A stretch of 64,000 nucleotides of DNA from Aralia elata (lineage: Eukaryota; Streptophyta; Magnoliopsida; Apiales; Araliaceae), in assembly GCA_034770075.1 (NCBI GenBank), contig JAVJAP010000213.1, positions 61,458 through 125,457 of the forward strand, read 5' to 3'. Of this stretch, positions 54,761-64,000 are shown one piece after another. Each line of letters begins with the position of its first letter. The stretch's first letter is position 1. The position numbers and the translations under genes were made by a program. The notes under the pieces were generated by a model. The model was not told the DNA's origin, did no database searches, and worked only from the letters and a program-made list of their open reading frames with translations.

Positions 54761-57700
54761 TTAGTTTTGTTTATTTTTTTTTGTTTACTTTTTACTACTA
54801 TATTTTATAGTAAAGTTTTATATTAAGAAGTTAAATAAAGTATTCATTAAGTAATTTGAATTTTTTTGTTGGTTTAATGGCCAGGTGGATAGTGTACCCC
54901 TTTGAATGTTTGAATACATGCAATTTGATTTTTAATTCGTTTTTTGGTTTTTTTAAAATACGTGGAGTTTTGTAAGTCCCCTTTATAACCACACTGATGT
55001 GTGGGATCACCCCCATTAAGTTTAGATCTTAGGATATTTATAAGAAAATTATGAAAAAGAATTTAGTAAATTTTTGGAAGAAACTATAATGCAAATAATG
55101 GTGTTTCCATGTGTAAAAAAATTCCTTGTTTTGAGATCGGAGGAAAATACATTTGATATGAAATGATTTAGTTTTTTTGAAACTAAAAAAATGGGACCAG
55201 GTCCCTCAAAAAGTAAGCTTTATAGGGGGAGAAAAGGCCCCGAGGATTAAGGTTTGTTGGGAGGTAAAGATTTTTTTATTATTACTTATTGGGTTTTGTA
55301 AGGAAAATGATATGGTTTTTTTTGAGGATTGGAAAAGCCGGTAAAAAAAAACCCCGCACCTCCCAATCAGATTTAATTATTATGTTAAGGAAATGAAGAC
55401 AGGAGCAATAAAAACAATGTACATGCAACTCCAATCGGGGAACCCCCAACAAACAAATTGAACAAAAAAAAAACCAAAAAAAACAAAAAATTAATAAATA
55501 TTATTTTGTGATTATTCGTGCTGTAAGTATAAAGCAATAAAGAACAAAATAATCCTTAACCAAGGCCGTGACATTTATTAAATTGTGTCCTCGCTTGTTG
55601 GATTTTTTTCCCTAAGGGACCACAAATGCGGGATCATATGAAAAAGGGGGGGGATTTTGAAAATCGAAGATTTCCCATCCCTAAAAAAACTTTTTTTTTA
55701 ATTTATTTAGTATAATATTGAATAAAAGTTATAAACAAGTTTAATAGAAAAATAAGAGGAAATCAAATATTATGCCACAGCATGAATAATCATTAATATT
55801 CCCCTTTCCCACTAATAATACAAGCATAACCTCAGTTCAAGTGTACACCAATCTATGGTATTGGTTTGAAATTAACAAGATTTTTATAGCAGTTCAATTG
55901 AGCCATAAATAAAGGGTAGAAATAACAGAAAATAAATAACAACAGGAACGATTGTTTAAGTGGGTTTTACGGAGAACTAAGAATAACATCCCCTACTTTT
56001 CCACTACTTTCCCTAACTTCAAAACCAAGATTCAGGGAAATCGCCAACTAACTTGGGTATTATAGTCCACCAAAGAAACAAAGACCTCTAACACCCTATG
56101 CTCGTCCTACAAGTTCCCCCCCAGCAGAACAAGAAGGTTGTTTTTATTCTTTTACAGTAAGGCCACATATAGAGACAAGGAATCCCTAATGAACCCCCCA
56201 ATTTCCCCCCCCCCACCAAAGCCCCCGCAGAACATTGGATCCGCTTCCCCTGACCCCATTCTTTGGATGTCCCCGTAAGACTTTTGATTTTTGTTTTTTT
56301 TAAGGTCCCTCGGAACAAGGGGGGGATTCCCCCTTATAGGAAACCCACCTTTTCAAAGTCCCCCCAATCAGACTTTGCGGAGAAACCACAGTTCACAAAT
56401 AAGAAACTCCTTATACAAGAGTGACCCAAGCTATAGCACTTTGGAACCACCTCGTTTAGACCTAAGTGTCCAAGCAAGAACTTAGAAAATTCTCTTGGAC
56501 CAACTCCCCGGTTAACATGCCCCAGCCAAAAGGTTCCCAGACAATGCTTCCTTGACTTTGAGTTTTTATGTCCACTTAAAGAAATTAAGGGGACCGCCCT
56601 AGCCCTCCCTTATGGTGTGGTTTATAAGATCATTGGTTTTTGTTGGGTTTTTTTTGGTTGCAACTGAGCCAAAGAAGTTAAACCTTTGATCCCCCCCTCC
56701 CTATCACCTTGGTTAAGGGTAAACCTTAGCAAGTTGTTTAGTGGGGATCTTCTTATCTGGATTACTCCTAGCTGAATTGAAAAAATAGGTCCCGTCTGAA
56801 AGTCCCTTTCCCGCCCTTCCTTTCCTTGGTAAAACAATAGCCCCTATATTTTGCAAGATTTGGATACACTTCCCAATTTTTAAACGACATGGATTGAACT
56901 TAAATGCCAAAGTACACTTCCACCTTTTTTTATCTTATTTTCAAAACGCCACATAGTGTCTTTCCCCCCTTTGCTACTGTATCCATAGGCAGATTGCTCC
57001 CCCCGACCCCCTATTCCTTGAAAATTTTGGATTTAAACGTCCTAGATTTTTTTAGCTTTCCCATTTCTATGGGTCCACTTCGAACTCTATAGCTTCCCAT
57101 ATACCAGCCCCCTTGTTTGGCACCATAACCTCCCCTCAATGGTTTATCAGGTTGCAAAAAAGGCTTTCCTAGCATGATTTAGATAAACAAGCAAGTGTCA
57201 TCCTTGAGAGCCTACTCCCAGCTTGCTTTACCTGTATCCACTAATCAACCACGCCCCTATTCATTCTGATGTGTGGATTGTTCTCTTATATTAGTAGTTC
57301 TCCATTTTCTTCTATCCGTTTTGGTGAACAAGCTTCAAATTGCCAACAAGAGTTAGATATCCTCTCATTTAAGTTAACTATACCGTTGCTCACATATTCT
57401 TATCTTGTTGGAGACTTAAACTTTTCTTGCAGACTTGTTTTATTGTATCACTAAGTAATTTTACCTATTCCCTAAAGATCTGCTAGTGATGGCTGAGTTC
57501 AGACATCCAATTAGCTGTTACCAACAGATAATTGGAGGTCCAACCATGTCTATGACTTGTTTGTCTGACTGCTGCCTAAGTATGAACTGTATTCTAATGA
57601 AGCTCCACTTCACAGATGAGGTTACATATTATATCCTTCTTTCTATTCTACTCATAATCCCGCTCATACTTAGGGATAAAACTAAAACCCATGAGTTCCC

Positions 57701-57837
57701 CTAATATTTCTTTTAATCCCAGCTAGGACGCTTACTTACTTGCTCTTACACATCCCTCCTCTACAAGGAATGATAAGCCTGTAATCTAATGATCGTAGGG
57801 TGAAACCTATACCATTTGCTTCTAACTGAAGACGATT
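54761..57837. other. Unassigned, homopolymer-rich sequence
   Basis: No gene is recognised on either strand. Many runs of 6-12 C, G, T or A (for example 55648-55656, 56205-56216, 56649-56658). The pattern looks like uncorrected sequencing error or a collapsed repeat, not a compositional domain. Confidence 0.5.
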
Positions 57838-57910
57838 TGGAGGGCGCGGGTGGGCGGATGGGGGTGGAGGTGGGAGGGGAGCGGGGGTTGGGGGGGGCGG
57901 GGGGTGTTGG
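57838..57910 (+). repeat. G-rich tract with quadruplex potential
   Basis: More than eight runs of three or more G within 73 bases, including GGGGGGGG. Could fold as a G-quadruplex or be an error-prone low-complexity read. Confidence 0.7.
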
Positions 57911-59703
57911 ACCGATTTGATCGAAGATGTTATACTACTACCATTTTAAGTTGTAGGCCTCTTGTAGCCACCTCTTGCCAGTTTACGTCAGAGTGGCTAT
58001 GACTGTACTTAGCATTGCGCTTTAGTGTGCTTCTCACTCTACTACAGTCCTGTGCTTCCTCCTTATGCTCTGTGAGTCTCTGTTTAGGCTTTTCGTTCCA
58101 GAGCATAAATCAATTCTATTGATTTCTTATTTGTCATGGAGTGCTGCTCTATGATCCTTATAATTCGCTTTGATATTCGCTGAATACTGAGGCTATGAGT
58201 GCTTTCTATTGTCCTTTTGACCGCAGCCTCTAACGATCACTTTGATCTTTGCGGAACTTTCCCATACCTTAACGAACCATTTGTTTTATTAATCCGAGTC
58301 AGGTCTAGAGGTCCTTGAATGGAATCGTAGAGTGATTACTTTGACCTTTGTCCCTTTCGATCCTCTGTTACTAAATGGCTCTTGATCTGCTTATAGGATT
58401 GTGTTTAAAGAAGACGACCCGAATCTAATGTCTTTATGTCCTGCAATAGCTCCATGCTCTTCCAACTCTATGCCTTGTGGTAATGTCCCTATGAAGAAAT
58501 TGCCATTTTTTTGACTTTGAGTGCTTCAGCGGTGACTGCGTCCCTAAACGTTGTTACTTGAATTGCAGACTGCATCAAGGGGAGTGCGTTAGTACGAGTG
58601 AAGACTGAAAACCTTAGACTTCGCAACTCCTACGAACCCATAATTAGCACACTTCACACCAAAATCGAAACCTTGATTTCCTCATTTGCAAATATGCATA
58701 CGCTACTCCACTCTAACTGATTCTAAGTGAAGCCTACCCTTAGACTACTTCTGCCCAATACAAGAGTTCCACTCTTATCAAATAACAGAAAAATAAGCTT
58801 CATTAGCAAGCTTTGCGCGCGAGTGGTCCATGCCGCAGCTCTAAACACTACGATTGCCTACAGTAAATGCTCGCCGAGTGAGCCTCTACACGTTCCTGCC
58901 GAGACCATGTTACTTAGTACACTATGTACCTGGCAGGAACTCTATACGATCTTAGCATTTAGCACTAGATGCAAAGCCGAGGCAACTCTTCGTCCTGCCG
59001 AGAGAGCCTCTAACGTCCTTGGCCGAGAGGGCTTTACGTTCTGCCCGAAAAGAGCATCATAAACACATATCCTGGCCACGACGTATCTATTTAATTATTC
59101 TACGTTTTTTCTCCTAGCAAACAACCCCTGTGATAGGCAATACCTTGGCTTCTACGATGTTGACTGGACTACTCATAACCAATCTTTCACTTAGTCCAGT
59201 GAGCAATAACATGTATCTGATTCGGATACTATAAAGCATCTGGACCCTTCTATTTGTTGATTCATCACAAACTATTGTCATTTTCCAGTGCAATAAGATC
59301 AACCTAACAAAGATTTGGATCTTTCTTTATATTCTATTTCAAGTCCTGTAGTAACATTCATAATTTCAATTAAGGAATTTTTACCAAAACGCCTCTAATA
59401 TTAACAAGAATAGCATTCACTTATATGATCAGATAGGCGACTATAATCTCACTGTCTAAGTCAGCTATTCACTACTTTGAATCCTTCCTACAGTCCTCTG
59501 TACATATAATTTCCATTCTAAGGGACTTTACAAGGTTTTTTAAAACAGTATGAAATGTTATTTTCATTATCATTTGGCTCATCAATCAAATCACATCATA
59601 ATGAAAATAAAGGATAATCACATGCAGATCTTATAAGTAACGTTCTCTCCTCCCCCTCAATGATAAATGGCTAGATTGAATCGCGATGCATAATTCCCCA
59701 ACA
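57911..59703 (-). repeat. Element I 3' LTR (Sirevirus-like), far end unresolved
   Basis: On the minus strand the LTR starts TGTTGGGGAATTATGC at 59703, next to the polypurine tract. The other end is somewhere in 57900-58700 and cannot be fixed without a second copy. It contains a cluster of GCCGAG words (58865-59035) and CTCTACG/CGTAGAG-like words near 58330. Confidence 0.6.
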
Positions 59704-59713
59704 ATCTCCCCTC
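59704..59713 (-). promoter_or_regulatory. Element I polypurine tract
   Basis: The minus strand reads GAGGGGAGAT after TTTTGTCATCATCAAATA, the Sirevirus pattern also seen at 40700-40728. Confidence 0.8.
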
Positions 59714-62700
59714 TATTTGATGATGACAAAAAACACTATATAAAAAAGCGGTAAACATTCAAATTCAAGCAATATATGCCAGATTAGTATGAAGGTGTCT
59801 GATGTGACCTTAAAATTCAGTAAGTCACTATAAAATTGCTAGATAAAATGAAGATCTGATGGTGCATTCAAAGATAGTCCATATACCATCAGATCAAAGA
59901 ATTTAAAACATATGTTAAGTTTCACAAGCTATAGTAAACTAACAAGGAGGAATCCTAAGATTACTATAGACATAAGGAAGTTAATTCCTCCTTGTTGAAT
60001 GTTTATAGAGATATACACTCCTTTTCCTTTGTTGATGAGCTTTGTGACATTGCTGCTTTATACTTTCTTCTTTCTTAGTTCTTCTCTGGCAACAATGCTC
60101 CCCCCTTCACTTCTTGCATTTGATTATCTTCAACTTCTGTTTTCTTCTCCTTGCTCCTCCCTCGAGTTTGTTGGTGCTTCCACTCTTTTGTTCGTCCTTT
60201 AGCTCCTTGCTTTTTCATGCAGCCAGCTCTTAATTTTTGGTTACTTCAACTTTCCTTATTGCTTCAATCTTTTTCATCCCCTTTTTTGTCATCAATCATT
60301 TTTTGGAGAGATACTGAAACAATGCGTCAATGAAGCCTGTTCAACTAAGTAAGGAGGTATTACCCACTTCCATTTTCACCTCTCCTAGTTGGTGCCAAGC
60401 TCCATTTAGCTAGGTGAGAGACTGACTGAGATTTTCCACTTATGTGCTGATAGAGTTCCTGAATATAACAATTTGTTCTGTTGTTGAAAGTTTCATCAAG
60501 GCTTTAGTTTCTCTGCTTGCTAAATGGATTTTCTGAGAATACATCTGATCCTCAGTTAGATGAAGCATTGAGACAGTACATGTCAGTGAATGAGACTTAT
60601 GGCCAACTTCCTTGCTAGAAATCATTGTCCAACTCCCTCCAAGTTATCCTTCTTTGGCCTCTCTAGTGTGCTGAGGAAATATTCCCAAGCAATTCTTCTG
60701 CAGTTTTTTCATATAACCTCTTGGTTAATCAGAGAAATCTTCAAGGATTGGGATTAGTTGACTTGGACCTTCTCCACTCTTGTAAGATGTTTTCAAGAGC
60801 AGATGACGATATCAAATGGCTCTTAATGTTGGATGAGGAAGGGATATCCAGATGGTAATGTTTTCATGTGGCGATAATCCAGGGCGGAATTGGTACTAGG
60901 GGCAGAGTTCTGGAAGGCGCTGCAGTATATAGAGTTTGGGGGGGTTACCCATCCAATCACTGAACTCATACGAAACTGTTTTTGCTATGGTTTGCCCTTT
61001 ATCAACCTGTTGTTCCCCTAACACTAATGGAATGTATATTACCTTCAGCATGGCGGTTATAGAACTCTTATGAAATGGCTCTAGACTGTCCTTAATCATC
61101 CCCAGCAACTATTGGATAAGATTGAACTCCTTGGGAAGTTCTCGAGAGAATCAACTGGATCAGATTTATGGAAACTGTTGAGTACCACCAACTGAGATGA
61201 AGCTTGTAATTCTCCCAAATTCAATAGCCCTGTTTCCAACCACGTACCATCCATGGTTAAAACCTTATGTCAGTTGTTCACTATTGTCAGCGATCATCAT
61301 AGAACTGTAAAGTGGCGATCAAGCTCAATGTCTTTGAAAATTGTTATAAGAAGATGCTACTATGGTCCATTGATACCACATTCATTTAGACCGTCCGCCC
61401 ATAATTTATACCACCCTCTAGCTCGTTAGGCAACACAACACCTAATTTGAAGTCTTGTCCACATGCCACCAGTACAAACCTCCATCGCATTTCACTCGGT
61501 AGTTGCTGGCTTGGAAGTGGGGCATTATAGATCCACTATTGTAGTCAGAAACAAGTCGAGTTGTTGCTCTTCATCATCATCCCAATCGGGTAGCGTTACG
61601 TTGATCCCATTATCAATGTTAGGCTTCCATTGGTACTCTTTCCCATCTAAAGTTTCTTCTTTCCATACCTGGCTTTCTTTTGAATTTGTTGTCAACTGAC
61701 CCTCATGCAATTGAATTGATCTTCAATAGCTGTGCTTCCATGTCCCTCCAGTCCTCTTCAGTTTGATTTTAGATTTAGGGCTCCCTGATACAACAAGACA
61801 ATAGCCTACATCCTCACATTTCTGATTTAAAAACAATCACTTTGGTCACATCTTTTTCCAGCAGATTCATCATAGGGATTCCAAAGTTTTTCAACTATTC
61901 TCAGCCGCTTTCATGCTTTCTCACGCCCTCATCATCATCATCTTCAGAGGTCAACTTGTTTACTGGTAGCAAATTTTGACCTTACTTTTTGTTGACCCTG
62001 AGATGTTGCCAACAATTTGCCTAAATGACCCTTGCACTCTGTCTCCTGTTATCAGGAGGTTTGTATTCATGGGTGCATATGGATGCTTTCATTCTCTTCC
62101 CTTAGATTCAATACTTTCGAGCCATTAGGAGGAACTTTTAGGCTGGGCTACCTCCAAACTTTGTCACCTTATCCTTCTTAGAGTGGAACATTGAGGGAAA
62201 TGGGTTTCAGGATATGAAGAGTTTAACCAGAGTAGAGAATGATTCCTTTCTTTTGTTGTGCTAGCTTTCCTCATGAGTTCCTTTGGGGCCAGCCTTTGGA
62301 AAGTCCCTTTTGCTGCCTGCTCACCTCCAGGAGTTCTCAACTTCTTTGTTCTCCATGGGGGTTCCTTCTTCCAATAGACCAAATAATTTTGGTAGCCATA
62401 ATTTTTGTGGACATTTAGGGTTTTCTCCTTCCATCAATCCCCAATTTTTTTGCATTTTGCACAACAGCCTATTTCTTCATGGTATGGAGGCACAAGGAAC
62501 CTTCCATGAGTAAATTTTTCAAGTACAGGTATTTTAATCCGATGTCTATCACTTTCCCTGGTCTTCTTTTACAATCCAATCAGATAGCATAGCACCCAAA
62601 ATGCTCAATCTTCCAATTTGTTATCGTGACAAAGGCAGTCATGATCATTCATTGCAGATCACACTCACAGTGTCCCCATGGGCAGTACCTTTGCACAGAA

Positions 62701-63144
62701 TACACTTGCCCACCAAACTCAACAAGGAAATTCCAAACTTCTCAGGAAACTCCTTTTTCATCAATTCCTTACACATGGGTATTCTTCACAGAGCCCATCT
62801 ATTTCTTGCCTTCAACAGGAAACGATTCCTTATAGGGATGAAAGACCCTTAGTTGTTTAAACCCCAATCATAGATATGAATTTTCCGTTAACACTTATAA
62901 TCTTCAGTTTGATTTCCACGAACTTTAGTAGACCTAACAATACCATTGTATTACTTGCATTCTGGGTAGAATTTCCATGCTAAAATCAGAGAAGATCTTG
63001 AGGTGTTTGATACTAAGGCCATTCTGAGAATCCTAGGCCGCTTTCACACATTCTAGACTTCACCTTGCATTTCTCCATCTGATATCCTCCAAATTTGTCC
63101 GAAACCAAGTTGAATACCTGATTACGACTATGACAGTTTTCCAT
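59714..63144 (-). pseudogene. Element I post-pol ORF, degenerate
   Basis: A minus-strand ATG at 63144 begins MENCHSRNQVFNLVSDKFGG. Downstream the frames are broken. There is an acidic piece (LPDWDDDEEQQLDLFLTTI, 61525-61710), a helical piece (MISSKEVGHKSHSLTCTVSM, 60440-60625) and a Lys/Arg-rich end (GGARRRKQKLKIIKCKK, 60090-60180). Length (about 3.4 kb), position before the tract and the basic end parallel the 3' ORF of element H. No domain is recognised and function is unknown. Confidence 0.45.
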
Positions 63145-64000
63145 AATGAGGGTACATATGGTGGAGAGAATGAATTCATGACTAGGGATGGAAGATATTA
63201 GAAGTGTATTAAGAGGATTATGGCCGCTACAAGAGGTTAGAGGATATTGATGATATCTATGTATATTTGAGAGAACAGCACAACTTAAAGAGAGGAACCG
63301 TGATATTGATAACTGAAAGGGCAAGAGCAACCTACAGTAATATGACAAATCATTAACTTATATCAGTTCCCTCTTTATTGTCAAGTACACGTTTAGAGAA
63401 ACCCCTTTGCTGAACAAGCCCCCCACTGCGTTGAAACATCCCCATAACTGCAGCCACATCAGTTTACTTCAGAAAACGTGGGTGCCCATGTCCTTTTGAC
63501 TCTTGACTTAGCCCCGTACGTAAGAATGACCTGAAGTCATTGGCCCTTTACTTCTATGATTATGTCCTTTATTGAGAGAATAAAGCTTGGTTATACCAAC
63601 TGCTGCTCAGATGCTGACTTGCACTTACCTTAGTGATGGCAGACAAGATGAGTGAGTCCATTTAGGCTTGTAGGAGGCTTCCATCTAGAGAAAGTAAACA
63701 ATAGAAGGAATCTTTTTTTTCTTCCTTGACCTCTGAGATGACACTCTTCAAGCTATGTAACTGTATCCTAGTAGATAAAAGCAGAGTACATTTGCCAAGG
63801 TGAAAGATTTCCCCAAAGGACCTGCTACATTTTCTTCAAGAGAGCCTCATGATTCAACTCTCCTTCTAAGGGAATTAGAGCCCTATCTCCTTTAATTCAA
63901 TTATATATACCTATTAAAGCTCTGGATAATTTGTTGGTGAATGCATTCCCTCATTTAGTCTTTCGACAGGACTAAGGGAAGCTCAGAAAGGGCAGGCCTC
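63145..64000 (-). other. Element I region between pol and the 3' ORF
   Basis: No reading frame. By analogy with H (36611-37124) it is the spacer after pol; pol itself should lie right of the window. Confidence 0.45.

Noticed and set aside
54761..57837. Organellar insertion (plastid or mitochondrial DNA)
   Set aside because: No organellar gene or tRNA could be recognised in the broken frames.
58727..59062. A 111-codon plus-strand ORF as a host gene
   Set aside because: It lies antisense in LTR I, over the GCCGAG word cluster, and has no domain.
59999..60333. Plus-strand ORFs with hydrophobic Leu/Phe-rich product
   Set aside because: They are the antisense of the Lys-rich end of element I's 3' ORF (AAG/AAA read as CTT/TTT).

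Overview
This is plant nuclear DNA, most likely from a eudicot, lying in a retrotransposon-rich and gene-poor region. Nearly everything recognisable belongs to LTR retrotransposons: primer binding sites matching plant initiator-Met or Asp tRNA, polypurine tracts, 5-bp target duplications, Gag zinc knuckles, and protease, reverse transcriptase, RNase H, integrase and chromodomain remnants. I found no host gene, tRNA, rRNA or organellar gene that I could support.

Left part (1-29430) is a nest. The oldest layer is element C, a Tekay/Del-like Ty3/gypsy chromovirus on the minus strand (14267-29430). Its integrase is cut at 14266 by element B, an Athila-like gag-only derivative on the minus strand (9828-14266). 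B's 3' LTR is in turn cut by element A, a nearly complete Tekay/Del-like element on the minus strand whose 3' LTR runs off the left edge (1-9827). C is also split by two solo LTRs with perfect target duplications: E (18358-21287, GTTGC) and D (21576-25556, AGGTC; same family as A). Both sit inside an extra ORF upstream of gag that A also carries ('ORF0').

Middle part (29431-41285): a truncated E-like LTR (F), a Tork-like copia RNase H fragment and a short Athila-like LTR fragment lie end to end. They are followed by element H, a long degenerate Sirevirus-like (SIRE/Maximus) copia element on the plus strand with gag, pol and a 3.4-kb post-pol coding region. From 41286 to 45572 there is no recognisable coding sequence but there are four tandem arrays, in sequence that recalls Ogre/Tat LTR or leader DNA.

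Right part (45573-64000): element G is an Athila-like element on the plus strand with LTR, Asp-type PBS, gag, PR, RT, RH, IN and a post-pol region. It is riddled with frameshifts and long homopolymers, so sequence quality is in doubt. 54761-57910 is unassigned and homopolymer-rich. 57911-64000 is the 3' end of a minus-strand Sirevirus-like element (I): LTR, polypurine tract and degenerate post-pol ORF.

The signals that ordinary annotation does not explain are: (1) regularly spaced short near-palindromes, CTCGCCCCGGCGAG, about every 32 bp in LTRs of two unrelated families (E/F and B), with related GC-rich word arrays in other LTRs; (2) a short reading frame after a TTGCAG acceptor-like site, with a Lys/Ser/Gly-rich tail and TAG stop, in four divergent LTRs (A, D, C, E); (3) the conserved acidic/coiled-coil/basic ORF0 upstream of gag.
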